Assembly (NCBI GenBank): GCA_001414485.1
Contig: LLEY01000086.1
Location: 124,001-188,000 of the forward strand
Length of the DNA stretch: 64,000 bases
Direction: 5' to 3'
Origin: Calycina herbarum
Lineage: Eukaryota; Ascomycota; Leotiomycetes; Helotiales; Pezizellaceae
The position numbers and the translations under genes were made by a program. A model generated the notes under the pieces. The model worked only from the letters and a program-made list of their open reading frames with translations, made no database searches and was not told the origin of the DNA. Below, in pieces: positions 46,506 through 59,790 of this stretch (its first letter is position 1; each line of letters opens with the position of its first letter).

Positions 46506-49363
46506 TGTGTTGATTGAAACAGTAATCCAACTTCCAACCAAGTCTTGCGGCCACGAAGACGGATAGATTGGAAACTGTATCGAGAAGGAAAATCGTTGTA
46601 GCTTGGTAAAGCTTCGAGATTCATCGTCTGGCACTAGCAAATAAGTGAAGCTTCTAGTTTCTTAGAGCATTGCCCGCAGGCACAGTCCTGTGACCGGTTC
46701 CGATTGCTCAAACTTCGTTTTGGCGGGGTTCGAAATCGATGTGCGGACGACTCGGGCAAATGGATGCGGACGTCGTTTGTTAATGACGGTGATGTTGAAA
46801 TGAATGATTTGGTTCCTGGAGCAGATATTCGCCAACAGTGTTCTTCGCGATGTCTGGATGATGTTCTCGTTGGGTTGGCTTGGTGGTTGGGGTGGTCGAA
46901 AAGAAGGAAGTGTAGCACACGCAATGAAAACGCAATGAGACTGGAGATTTGTGGGAAGGAAAGGAACAAGCGTGGATTGTTCGACTTTGCCGAAAGTTCG
47001 ACGAGTGACGAGAGTTTTAGCCAGAAGCCAGAACGCCAGAAGCCTTTCTAAAGATTAAAGCTTCGAACTATGTGGACCCAGACGGCTTTCCAATTCGCAG
47101 AGGCACCTGGTCAGCAACGGTAGCACGGGGCAAGCACGACCTCAAAATACTGGGGTCAAGGAAACGCAGGAAACGTTTGCGCATCCGTGATCCATGCCCA
47201 GGAGAAGAAGTGGAAAAGACCCATGCGGTGCGGGTTGCGATTATTTAAACATGACATCTCGCCCCAAACCAGCTATGATGTCCGGCGCCTCTCTTCGATT
47301 GCTATCGTTGCTTCTTCGCCTTCTGTCGCCCTCTCATGACGAGCCATTGCCATACGTATGCATCCCCCAGAGGCTCATCTACGTTTCTGGTAATGTTTCC
47401 GGGCAAACTACTAGGAGTCACGTAGGGATATTTGTTTCTGTGATCTCATTCTCCCGTAGCCAACCGTGGATGTCCCCATCCTCATACGTGCAGGTCAAGG
47501 TCAAGTGGTCAAGCATCACTCTGGGGCACTTTAAGGCACGGATCATGGTAAAACCCCCAAATGAACCAGCATGCCCGGACTCCCAATGCAGCAATTGCTT
47601 CACGACACCATTTATGATTGGACCTATGTTCCTGCGGCGGTGTGATTTTCGCGATATTGTTGCATCTCGAAAGCTGCACAAACCACATCCATCTCCTTCG
47701 GTTACACGGAGACGACAAGGAGGGGGATCGCCACAACAAACCAACCCTGACTGTGCTCTTCACGACCAGGCCGCATGAGGAAGGCCTGTCGATAAGTACC
47801 AATAGCATGAGAGGTCATCCTGGGATTCTCCGGTACACAACACCGGCCCCGCCTTTCGAACCGTGAAATCACATGAAGCGTTCGTCTCAAAGAGTAACAT
47901 CTTGAGGTTTCATACGAAAATGAAGAACAAGAAAAGTTAAGGTGTACTCGTAGAATGGGAGAAGCCCAAAACTTCGACATGCCAAGTGTATGTTTCTCCT
48001 TTCAGATTAATGGCGGGGAACCTTCAGTCACATTGATGCAGAACCAGTCCGGATCTCGTGCCAACTTTGTATGGTAAATTAATCTATCGTCGGAGGATTT
48101 CTCACAGACTGCAGGGATCGCCATCTCTTCCGTGAGATATTCATCCTTGGAATTTTTCGCTTGCGTTTAACAGATCTGCCTCATTGTCAAATCTGACCGA
48201 GTGGCATTTCTCCCACGCATAGCACGAGGTATCGAAAACTCTTTAGGGATGAGTGGCAGTTCAATTCGAACTAAGTAGCTTGCAGAGACCCTTGCATAGA
48301 CCAAACTAATATATTTATAATATGGCTGTGAGCACTTCCTTTATCTGGGAAACCTCGGTACAGGATTTTTTGACAGACCAATTCAGTACAGATTGAATAC
48401 AAATATCTGAGGGAACAAGACTTCTTTGTACCCTTGAACCTAGCATTCTCTTTTGTTTTCCTGGGAAGTGACAGACTAGAGAAGTTGGAACCCTGGTTCT
48501 TACGGTTAATGCTGGAAGATGTAACTGATGGTTTTCAAACACCCATGTTTATACCGGAGTGCACAACCGATGATTAGGGCTTTGAACCGGAGTGAACCGT
48601 GGCGAGGCCCAGCAGGACTTTGGTGCAGTTTAACCGTTTGGCAGAGCCAACCAGTCACGCGAATGATACGAAGTAGAACGGGGAAAGAAAGAGGAGAGAA
48701 ATGAAATATATAATAGCAGAGATTCCGACGCAGGTGTAATCGACACAACCATCCGGGGAAAAAACAACAACCATAAGCAAATCTCAACCGGGAGAGGAGT
48801 GACTGGCCGTATCCAGGAGATCTGCCCGTCTCTTAATGCCGACCCTATCGACAAGGCTGACTACGCCACCGATGGAGAAGCTGGGGATGGAGATGGATAG
48901 CGGTGGCCCGGAAACAAAATTCGACCGAACACAAAGCCGTGGAGCAAAATTACAAGCCATGCGCTGATTTGTTGACATCTGGAGGTTGGATAACAAGGAG
49001 GCGGGGGAGGTGCTTGAGAACTTCTCTCCTTCAAAGATCCCTGGATATGAAGCGTACGTTGCACCTGCACTTGCAGACGCGTACTCTACCAGTAACAACA
49101 AGCAGTGGACGCGTTCGAGATACTTTCTCTGAAACAGGTGTTTACTAGTAGTTACTAGTTTGCTATGTGTAAAGTAACGAGAAGAGAAATTGTGTTTTGT
49201 CCCAACCCTCGTTGCGTGCCTTGTAACCCAGGCTCGTATCTTGAATGCTTGTCCAAACCACAGCCTCACCAGTTAGCCCGAACATACAATCGTAGAAAGA
49301 CTGGATCACCATGGTCCCATCTCCTTGATAATACCCCTCCTTGCTTCTACAAATACTCCCACC
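46506..49363. other. 2.9-kb intergenic, nothing recognised
   Basis: Large divergent spacer between the transcription-factor gene and the SIP3-like gene. Open frames between 47194 and 47866 overlap on several frames and strands and have no motif. Large regulators often have long upstream regions. No RNA gene recognised. Confidence 0.45.
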
Positions 49364-52300
49364 ATGGCCGAGTCTATTACTCAGTCTGGTCTGCAGCAAG
49401 CTGACAAGCCCCTGAGCCTGATTCCAGTTGGGCTGAAAGAGGCAGCCCTCGATTCTCCAACCTTCCGTGCAACCGCTGTACATTTTTCCGACCAGGTCGA
49501 GATTATCGAAAGATGGCTCGAAGCCTACATAAAGTCGATTTCGAAACTCGTTCACGATGTTGCAGCCCTCGAGGAGACCTTCAACGCCTTCCTCCTCCGC
49601 TCTGTCCCTCCTGCGAACGTCTCCGAAGCTGTGCTGGATCATGATTATACTTTGCTGGCTATGAAGAGGTTTGGGGAAGGGCATAGGGAGTGGTGGTCGC
49701 AAGTCATATTTGGCATGAAGAAGATGGACTCCAATGTTGTGGAACCTATCCGGGCTTTCATGTCGGGGGAGTAAGAACAAATCGCCCAGCCAGGTTTTCC
49801 TGGAACTAGATACTGACTTTTAACAGACTCCGGAATTTTAAGGATGCCAGAAGATATCTCGAACTTTCACAAAAGACCTTCGACAATACCTTGGCGAGAT
49901 ATGTAGGCCAGTCGAAAACGAAGGAACCCTCTTCCCTGCGAGAGGATGCCTTCCAAGTCCATGAGACTCGGAAAGCATACCTCAAATCCTCGTTGGATTT
50001 CTGCATACTAGCACCACAACTCCGATATGCAATCGATAAGTTGTTAGTTCGAGTCTCGGCAGACCAATGGCGAGAAATGAAACGATCCCGAGATGTTACT
50101 AGCTTGAATTTATCCAAATGGACGGGTGAGATGGATCGCGTTCGGGGATGGAGTAAAGAAATGGAACATGGCGAGGGCGTCTTTAGACGGGAGTTGCAAA
50201 TTGCTAGGCGGGAGATTGCAGAAACAGCGTCCCAAACTTCAAAGCCTTCCCGAGAATTAGAAGATTATAACCTCTCGACGGTCGCTTTCCTCGGTTCGAA
50301 GGGACCATCTACGGTCAACATTCCAACCCAGCGAAAGGAGGGTGAAAGATCAGAAAAACAAGGATGGCTCTTTTTACGGACAATATCTGGTAAACCAGCT
50401 AGGACTTCCTGGGTCCGACGGTGGTTCTACGTCAAAAATGGTATCTTTGGATGGCTGGTCCAAGGTGTTCAATCAGGTGGAGTTGAGGAAAGTGAAAAGA
50501 TCGGTGTCCTATTGTGCAATGTGAAGCCGGCAGTGCAAGAAGAGCGCCGGTTCTGCTTCGAGGTTAAGACGAAGAATCAAGCGATCTTGCTTCAAGCAGA
50601 AACCCAAGGCCAGCTCATGGAGTGGTTGGAAGCTTTTGAAATTGCCAAAAACAAAGCACTTCAAGTCAGTGCTAACGACAGCCACTCTCATCCCGGTGGA
50701 ATAGACCCCGCATTTGCTATTACACCTCCATCAGTCCCTGAATTTGCTGTCAAGATTGTACAAGGCCATGATTCTCATGGCAGCGACGATATATCATCGC
50801 TTCCCCAAATTGAGAAAGTTGGCACACTTCCGGTTCCAGGCTTCGAGATGGGCAACCTAGCAACAAGAAGTAGTTTTGATGTTGGCGGGCCCCGGCGCTC
50901 AGTTACTAGCAGAGAAGAAGGCGAAAGCAGTCGTGATCACGCCGCCAGAATCATGCAGAAACTCGATCTCAGGAAAGCAACTGGTGGTCAGAATGACAGC
51001 TCAAGGGCAGAGGGTGGCATTGCAAGCCTTATATCTGCTAGTCACAACATGCTGCCAGTCTACACACCAGTGATAACACAAGCGACACCCGCGAAGCCCA
51101 GTTTAATACTGCCTCAAAACCTGGATTCTCACACAAGTACATTAGCACCAAGCACTCTCGCTAATCCACCTGCACCCACCAACTTGAGCAAATCTGCAAT
51201 AATTGTCAGTGGGGAACGTGGCGTTGGTATCGGTCGAAGTGATGCTACAGGAGGTATGCCCAGCGGGATGATGGCGAATGTTTGGGGTAGCGCCAACTGG
51301 AGCTATGTCAACAGACTTGAGAAGAACGAAGTCAAAGTGGCAATTTCGACGAACCCTTCAGTACCACCTAGCCCAGGCATACGACCACTTGAGCCGTCTC
51401 CAAAGTTCACCGGCGACGAAAATCGCAAACCCGATCCAGGACCGTCCAACATTATTCAATCCTCGATCAACGTACCTATAGATCCAATAGCACCTACTGT
51501 GCTTACGCCAGTAACGTCGCATCGAAAAACACTAAGTGTCGATGCCGAGACAATGTTACGCATGGCCGCCTCCGCTCCAAAAGCAGAGTCGTTCCCAAGT
51601 AACTATCCAATAGAACTGAAAACACAGGAGGCTCAATTCCGGATGCTCTTCCCTAATGTACCCCGTGAAGAAAAGCTCCTTCTCGTTTTCAGGGCGACCT
51701 GGAATCCCAATGAGCAGCAGGAATTTCCGGGAAGAGTCTATGTCACCCAGAAAAACTTTTTCTTCTATAGTCATCATCTCGGTCTCGTTTTGATCACTGG
51801 TGTAGGTATGAGTAGTATTCTGGAGGTCACTGCTGCTCCTGGCCGGGAATGCGATTTCATCTTTCTTCATCTTCGGGAACATGCCACTAAGTCGGGATTC
51901 ACCCGAATTACTATCAAAACGTTCTTGGAACCACTTCGACTTTTGCAATCTAGACTCAATTATCTCGTCGATATTTCCCAGTCAGAAGAGCAATTGGGCC
52001 TTGAGGAAACCATGACAGCTTTGATCAAAATGGAGAACGAGGACCCAACTAGGAGCCCTAGCATGGAAAGTTGGGAAGATGTTTCTATGAATACCCCTAT
52101 TGATGACGGCACGCTGTCTGGGAGAACCCGCAAAGATCGGGATCTAAGAACCTCGCTTCACGTTGAAAGGGGTCTCCACCTAGGGAGAACCAACAAGGAA
52201 GTCACCAAATTTCAGCTACCGTCCCAGCCAGTGGTGTACGAGCCACAGGATATGCAGAGAAAGGTCGTCGAGAAAAACTTTGATATCAGTCCAAAAGCTC

Positions 52301-53733
52301 TCTTCCATGTCATGTTTGGCGACAAAAGTGCAGTATTTCAAATGCTGTACCATGAACGTCGAGCTCAACGCATCGCCCAAGGACCTTGGGTTCCTCTGGA
52401 GAAAGGTCATATGCGCCGCGACTTTGAATTCCAGATTGACTACTTCGATATCTTCCACCGAGCCAGGCAGGCAAATGTGGTTGATTACCAAGTGATTGAT
52501 ATTATGAATGATCACATCTGTTATGTCGTTTCGGATATGAAGACACCATGGCATCTACCACATCATAAGGACTTTATGCTATCTTCGAAAATAGTCATCA
52601 CACATGTTGCGAAATCCAAGTGTAAACTGGCGATATACACAAAGGTCGATTGGTCCAAGGCACCCACCTTTTCAAGGGGCTTGGTTGAAAGGCAAGCTCT
52701 CGACGACTCTGCTCTTGATGCTCTGGATTTGGCCGATATGGTAAGCGAGCAAGTCCGAAAATTGGGACCGCAAAGCCGAACGAAAAAGGCGATTCATATC
52801 TTTGGGTACATTGGACAGCAGACATCTGTGTCATTGTTCTCGGCTACCGAATCAGGGAACTCGAAGAGGCCGCAGATCAAGCAGCGAACTTTAACCAACA
52901 TGTTATTTGAGACCCTTGGATCGTTTGGAGAAAGCGCGATTTCGTCGATAATGATGTGGACTTTTGCTGTCATACGCTCCGTATGGAAAGTGGCATCAGC
53001 TAACAGTATCATTCTCATAGCACTTCTATTGAGTGTTATGACAAATGCGTTCTTCACATCGAGAGATACCTCTGACTGGTGGGCAGAACGAAATGCCGCA
53101 AAGTTCATGACCAGAATTGGAGTTGGACCAAACAGCATGATGAGCAAGGCTATATATTTGAAGGACCTCGATGAAGCCTTGACAACGCCGCCAACAAATC
53201 TGTTGGAGCAACCTGGGAGACAATGGTGAGCGGAAAGGTTCGACTATTCTATGCAATTTGTGCTAACGATTAATAGCTTCGATCATTTTAGGGAGATTGC
53301 GAACCTCACTGATCTAGATGCCTCACATCAGACTGCGGGAGTCCTTTTCTCAGACACTTCAACCCAGGCCACTGCTCGCCGCTTGCACCGAACTCGACAA
53401 CATCTTGGATCGTATAGGTATGATTTGGTCGTGGCGATGCGTGTGGTAAATAGCATCGAGAGAGAAATGATGAATGCCGAATGGGAGAATTGGCTTCTCG
53501 ATGAAAACACGAGATGTAAACAAGTCCAGACGATTCTGCGAGAAAACCGCACGAGTACTTCTACCAGCAAGAAACTGAAGGGTGGTAACTCCCAGCAAGT
53601 CCTTTCGGCAAAGGATAAAGAGAGAAATGGGAGGTTAGAAGAGATGCGGCAATGGCACCATGAGTATTGTGGGAGCTGCAGAGTCGAGCAAGAGATGATG
53701 TTGAAGGGGAGGAGAAATTTGGCATTCGGTTGA
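49364..53733 (+). CDS. SIP3/LAM-family protein (BAR-like, PH, GRAM, VASt, membrane helix)
   Basis: Homologue of yeast Sip3/Lam3, ER-anchored lipid (sterol) transfer proteins at membrane contact sites. Exons 49364-49770, 49827-53225 and 53277-53733 join in frame to 1420 aa. Domains in order: helical BAR-like region about 20-290, PH domain about 313-418 (KQGWLFLRT...WVRRWFYVKNG), a long disordered Ser/Pro-rich linker, GRAM about 735-860 (FRMLFPNVPREEKLLLVFRA, GRVYVTQKNFFFYSHHLG), VASt/START-like domain about 954-1120 (FDISPKALFHVMFGD, WHLPHHKDFMLSSK), and a membrane helix about 1180-1212 (SIILIALLLSVMTNAFF), followed by a helical tail of about 200 residues. Domain order matches the family. Sterol specificity is from the family, not seen here. 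Confidence 0.9.
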
Positions 53734-54636
53734 GCTCTTTGTATAAGATGTACCAAACCGCGTAGGATATTGATTGAGCAAGGCGTTATGGAGTTCTTAC
53801 CTAGGTTTGTACAGAACTGGTGTATGATGTACTTTATTACTAGTTATATATAACATCGATTGAATTGGCCTGGGACTTCTTGTCCCGGTCCCCCTTACAC
53901 ACAATTCGGTTTGGGCAAGCTTCTTGAGCCGGAAGTTTGGCTCCGGAAGGGAGGACAAGCTTTCTGGCGCAGCACTAAAGTACTCAAGCTTTCTCGTTGA
54001 ATTTTGTATTGACTTCTTCCCAAGATATCTGCTTTACTCGAGTGCTTTCTTTAGAAGTCACTCCCAAATCCTTCCCGCGTACCCACCGTATTCTCCGTAC
54101 TCTATCAGTTGAAGTTCCCAGTACTCGTACTCGTAGAGTCTTTTCGTTATAGGCGCTTCCAGGTTGTGGCGCATTTCCCGGGGGGTCGGACAAAGACAAC
54201 GTCATCCCTCCGGGTGGCTCCCCGCATCTGTCCATCACACCGATGGCCGTGGCATGAAGTTGTACTCCGTACACGAGCCTGTTTGTCCGTTTGTCCAAAA
54301 AAGCTCCCAGGAGGAGATGCTGCTGCAGTACAACGATGATGTAGCCTTAAGAAGACAATCACTGCTGTACTCTACTTTGAAATTGCTGTCATAAGGCTCC
54401 CCTCTGCCATCTCTCGTCATTCACCAAACTCGGCCACCCATAACAATCTATGCACACTCAGCTTTCTAGCAACTTCTCCCTGTTTACTAACCACCAATCC
54501 AACAAAGCTCCGTAGCTACTTGTAACCAGGAGACAACGCCGTTTCGGAAGAGTATCCGAGTCTCGGTATTTATTTACGATCCTCTTTCTCTTCGAATGTC
54601 CTCAGATTAGCTCTTGATTCTTCGATCCGAATCGCA
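53734..54636. other. Intergenic, nothing recognised
   Basis: 3' flank of the SIP3-like gene and promoter of the DUF3074 gene. Contains several GTACTC/GAGTAC words near 54095-54140. Short overlapping open frames only. Confidence 0.5.
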
Positions 54637-57033
54637 ATGGCAGCCCTCCACGAAGCCCTCAAGACCTTGGGTCCTCTCGAGTACGCCGAAGCACCAGCCG
54701 ATAACCTCAAACCCTTCCTCCAGAAAGCCTTCTCCGCTGGCCAATTAATCGTCGACTCGGTTCCTATTCCTGCGCCTACCGATTCTTCCCCTCCCCGCTC
54801 TCGCGCGTCCTCGACTGCTTCCTCTGCTTCCGAAATTGTCCTCTCGCAGGCTCGTTCTGCGCCGCCGGCTTCGAATGTCGAGGCGTTGCAGAAAGAATGG
54901 AAACCGGTCAAGGTGGGAGCGAGCGTGAATCCGCTGGGCATGAGTGTTTACAAATGCGGGGGGAAAGATGGGAAGGGTGCGTGGTTTGCGAGGAGGAGTG
55001 TTCATGAGGGATTGGGCTTTTCGAAGTGGAAGAAGGCGTTGGAGAGAGAATTCCCTGAGACGATGAAGGTTCAGGGTGGACCGGGAGAGGGGAATATTAG
55101 AGGGATTGGGGGCGAGAGAAGGGTGGAGTTTGAGAATGTTGAGGGGGTTGGAAAGGTGGAAGGTTAGTTGTGCAAGAGATTTTGAATATGGGTGGCATGC
55201 TAATTGAATACAGTATATCTTCTATCTGCCCAATTCCCTGGACCTACGACACCGAGAGATTTCGTTACTATGTTCCTTACCTCCGATCAAGCTCTACAAA
55301 AGGATGAATCTGGAGATTGCCCGAGACATTTTATGGTAATTTCCAGGCCGTGTTTGCATCCGGATACACCTGCGAGAGATGGATATATACGGGGACAATA
55401 TGAATCGGTGGAATTTATTCGAGAGATACCAATCAAGAAGAAGAGGTCGTCATCTACTACCAATCTTGCGAATTCTGGAATTGCAAATGCGAGGAAACGA
55501 TCTTCTTCTCTGTTGAGTAGAGAAGCTATTTTACGAAATGCGAAACAAAATCATCAAGGAAGTGAGGAGACAGGGACTCAAGATGCTGCTGCGGCTTCGG
55601 ATACAAATCTTGCACGAAGCGATTCTGGACGAGCTCGTGGACATACTATCTCGTTTGATAAATCTCGAGGCGCCACTGCAAAGGGAGAACGTATGGATAT
55701 ACACCCCGATGACGAAGATATTGAGAGTAACCCGATTGAGTGGATAATGATTACAAGAAGTGATCCGGGAGGAAGCGTACCACGATTCATGATTGAAAGA
55801 GGAACACCAGGAGGGATTGTCTCAGATGCCAGTAAATTTCTTGACTGGGCATGTGCCAAAGACATTGACGACTTGGAGAGCGATGATGAAGAAACATGGG
55901 ATGAGAACGCAGAGAAGAAAGATCATAAACATCGCCCGCATGATCACGAACGGGACTTGCATAATTGGCAAACGAATGGTCATCTTGCTGGTATTGAGGA
56001 AATTACTACTCCAAAATCTGAACATATCCCGGCACCACCCTCTCAACCCGCAGCTGTTCAAAATGGCCCATACGAAGAAAAGGATGCCCAGACTGCATAT
56101 AACAGCAATGCATACAGCAGCGGTCTCTACTCCATGATAACCGGTGCAGCCGGCTTAGCCGGAGGATTCATCGTCTCCCACGCTCCCCAAGCCGTAACCG
56201 ACCGTCTACCCTCTTACATCCACCAACCCTCACAAGAACCCTCCGAAAGCGAGCCAGACAAGACAACAGCCACCGCCTCACTAAGAAGAGATTCAACCTC
56301 CACACTAAGTAGTGTTTCCTCAGTTGGTAGTTTCGCATCCGCACTCGAACGCGCCGAAACGGGAGAAAAAGACCCAGGCGACCCCGATACCTCGTCCCTC
56401 CAAACAACACAATCAGACCTTGATCCAGACACCAAAGCCAGCGCCATAAAAGACAAAGAACTCGCCAAGTTGGCGGAGAAGAAACGTAAATTGGATGAGA
56501 AGCTGGAAAAAGCACGTACCCGGGAGAAATCTAGGAAATCGGATGACTCGGTTAAGGAAGAAGAAGCTATCCGTAAAGCAGAGGAGAAACACGAACGCGA
56601 GGTGAAGAAACAAGAGGAGAAGTACAAGAAGGAAGTTGAGAAGTTGGAGCGGAAGAAGGCGAAGGAGGAGAGGAAGGTTGAGGAACGCAGGAAGAAAGGG
56701 GTCGAGAGGGATGAGAAGACGAGGGTTGCGAGGGAGTTGGAGGAGATGAGGGGGGAGGTGGGGGTTTTGAAGCGCGAGAGAGAGATTTTGAGGGGGCAGG
56801 TCGGCGATCTGCAAAGGGAAAATACGGCCCTTGCTGTTAGGGTAGGTAGACTAGGGGCGGTGGGGGAGGAGGTGTTGAGGGACGTTAGGCAGGAAACTGG
56901 GAAAGGGGCGAGGAGTAGGGCGAGCAGTTTGAAGGGGTTGACTCGCGAACCGAGTTTTAGATCTGGGGGGAGTGGGGGAAGTGCGGAGGGGAAAATGAAG
57001 GAGAATAGTAAGTTGGGGGAGGGCAAGTCTTGA
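54637..57033 (+). CDS. DUF3074 (START-like) domain protein with coiled coil
   Basis: Exon 1 (54637-55162) and exon 2 (55214-57033) give 781 aa. The first ~300 residues fit the fungal DUF3074 type, a START-like fold: MAALHEALKTLGPLEYAEAP at the N-terminus, WFARRSVHEGLGFSKWK, then across the splice YLLSAQFPGPTTPRDFVTMF, and later NPIEWIMITRSDPGGSVPRF and GIVSDASKFLDWA. The middle is acidic and disordered, with a small hydrophobic patch (LYSMITGAAGLAGGFIVS). Residues about 480-640 are a highly charged coiled coil (KLDEKLEKARTREK, ELEEMRGEVGVLKRERE). Function unknown; a lipid-binding role is possible from the fold only. Confidence 0.82.
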
Positions 57034-57521
57034 GGGTTTGGGGCCGGGGAAGAAAGAGATTATATGAATTTAGGTGAGCGATTGTTTGATTGATTGCATA
57101 CAAACCGAGCGAACGTTTTGCTAGCTGGATTTAGGTAACAAAGGGCGTTGCTACGTTTTTTATTTTGAGTCGAGGGGGTGGCTTTTCAGCATTGTATTTA
57201 TGGGTTGCTGAGATGGGGGAGTAGATATGCGTCGAATCAATACATGATGTTTTCAAAGTCCTCTCCTAAGAGTGTCATCAGTGAAGTTGAATATCCATCA
57301 CGCTTTGGATTCCAGTAATCTTGCCGACAGATTAGAGAGCCAATATAGCCTAAGTCACCTCCAGATAAACTAGAAAGCCATTGCACATCTCGTTCAGCGT
57401 GGAGGGGAAGACGACGGAATTTTAAGAACTTGAGACAGCGAGATGTAGGAATTGATTTGTATCAAGGCAACCAAATGGACATCGTTTATTTCCAATAATA
57501 AAGTATGAGGGGGGGCTGCGA

Positions 57522-58140
57522 GTAATAACCGCGTAGATCTCCATCTCAATAATGAAATTTTCGTCTTATGTAGTTAGTTACATACCCTCATATTATCAAG
57601 AATTTGACCTCTGATATATAGTTTCTCCAGAATAAAATTTAATAAATACTATTATTTTAAATTTTTAGAACAATTACGTTGTTTGGATGAAATTACTTAG
57701 GAACAGAGATATAAGTACCGTTTATCTTGCTAGATAGGAATCTACTTCAAGGATTTTAGAGTATTAGCGTGGTTTATCATATTAATGTAATTCCGCCTTA
57801 TGAAGATATATGCTTTTATCTTGTGAACGTTAAAACTTGGTTTATATAGAATAGAAGTTGATAAATAGTCTTTTCTTAAATTCCTAGACTAATTACGTTT
57901 TTTGGATGAAGTGCCTTAGACTGGCTCGTTTTGTTTTTGATTTAAAAGGAAAGGAAAGATAATGCGTGAGAGTGATAACCGCGTAGTTCACCATCTTATC
58001 AATGAAATATCATCTCATGAAGTTACCTACACTCATCTTAGGATTGGAAAATTGCTGAACAAAATCTAATGAATACTATTTTCCCAAATTTCCAAGACAA
58101 TTACATTGTTCGGATGAAGTGACTTAAGGCAAGGAATGTA
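57522..58140. repeat. Three degenerate ~210-bp tandem repeats
   Basis: Copies are recognised by ATAACCGCGTAG at 57525 and 57975 (a weaker ATTAGCGTGG at about 57763). Each is followed by CATCTCA/ATCAATGAAAT and a GTTACNTAC..CTCAT phrase, and by AATTACGTTGTTTGGATGAA-like blocks at about 57672, 57891 and 58099. Spacing is 208-219 bp for the latter block. Confidence 0.65.
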
Positions 58141-58719
58141 AGCACTAGTCAATATGGGCACAATTTATACTTACTTCTTAAGGAGAGGACTGACGGTGCA
58201 TGTTCGTCCCTTTAGGATAAACGATGATAGACAGCACATATAATATATTTGTAGCAGAGATTTATCAATTACACCCTTGTTACCGCATCGATGTGCGATC
58301 GATGCCCAAGCCAGCCAAGTGATTAGCAGACATTAACCTTACGAAACGCGACTTCAAGCCTCTTGAACAAGTTGGCAAGGCGGATGGATTTTACACGTCA
58401 GTCCAAAAGCGGGAAAAGAGGGGTAGACGTCAGGTGGGCTGAGACTTCTACTGGCTTACCTACTAGCTTACTGCTTACTAGCTTATTGATGGCTTACTCG
58501 CAAAAGGAGTAAGTTAGCGAGAGGGTGCGAATATCAATTGAGCTAACTTCTTTGAGCTGGTACCTAAGTACCTGGACAGGTGCCAGAAGGGAGAACCGAG
58601 AGACGATCATTTTGTCGTTTTCTTATTTTGCCGTACCAACTTGCGATACGCATTAAAAGCACAAGGGAAGTAACGAAATCTCTTCTGTTTAGCATTCTTC
58701 ACTTGAGCGTTACCTCACT

Positions 58720-59110
58720 AAGTGATAAGTTTCATCTGATCTCAACTCATTATACTTGTAAATTTGAGACATTTGGAAAAGTGCGATGTGCAACAAAACC
58801 TTTATTAGTACACTTCACTTCTTTATGGAGTCGCTTGAAAGACTACGCATTCTAAAGTATTCATTTGAAGAAGCTCCAACTTTTCATCTGATCTCAATTC
58901 ATTCTATCTGGAAATCTGAGACATTTATGAAAATGCCTTTCGTTTGATTTTAATTCGTTACTTAAGTGTCTTGAAAACCTCCAAAAGTGCGACGTGCAAC
59001 AAGACTTAATGAATCCAATACACTAAAATCTTCATCTGAACTATCTTCATAATTTTAAGCAGTCTGGGAAAATTGAAAAAGGAGCGATGTGCAACAAAAG
59101 TTCCATTCAC
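58720..59110. repeat. Degenerate direct repeats with TTCATCTGATCTCAA and GCGATGTGCAACAA
   Basis: TTCATCTGATCTCAA-TTCATT followed by GAGACATTT occurs at 58731 and 58883 (152 bp apart). GTGCGATGTGCAACAAAA occurs at about 58781, 58987 (GACGTGCAACAAGA) and 59083. The block is AT-rich and diverged. Confidence 0.6.
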
Positions 59111-59790
59111 TAAACTTCAATGTAATAAGGAAATTATCTTTCAAGACAGACTTCCCAACTTTTCGCTAGATATTATTGTCTTTCTAAAAGGAATCTATAC
59201 AAGATACCCAGACCAAATGTGTTATAATTGTATAATTACCCAGTCCCCCTTCACGGGAATGGAATGGCGGTATGTCACCCAAGTGGTGTGATATGGCTTG
59301 TGCATGAGCTATGGGGAGTACAATTTATAATCCAAGTAGGCTCCATGACATCTTGGAAAGAGGCACTATTGAGCACGAAATAGAGGTGTGAATTATGTAG
59401 TAAAATACGAGTAGTTTGACTTGCCAGAATGAGGGGTTTCACTGAGATTCTAAGAGGGATGGATATATTCAGAGGATGAAAAATAGGATAATAAGATGGC
59501 ATTTCCTTGATGAGACGAAAGATTTTCAAGTCTGAAACTCGCTTAATAAAGAGTGCAGAAAAGGGGGATATATTATGGAACCACTAACCATATGAAGTAC
59601 AGATGTATTTCCCACAAATCATACCATTTCATAAACACTATGACAAATTAAGTAGACGCTGCTTAGAATAAATAAAGATGTATTGAATAAAGTGAGTGTT
59701 TCCCCAACCGTTTCTCCAAGACTCCATAAAGATCCACATTAATCATTGAAACCATAACCATGATCGTGTTTCGAACCGAGCTCCTTGCTT

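Larger units (their letters stand above)
57034..59790. other. AT-rich gene-free region with two degenerate repeat blocks
   Basis: No supported coding sequence. Contains the repeat blocks described at 57522-58140 and 58720-59110, and a short AGTAAG/CTTACT-rich segment at 58450-58530 (GGCTTACCTACTAGCTTACTGCTTACTAG-like) related to the 10.7-kb array. Confidence 0.55.

Noticed and set aside
47194..47866. Several overlapping open frames up to 194 codons
   Set aside because: They overlap in five frames on both strands, lack motifs, and none has supporting splice structure.
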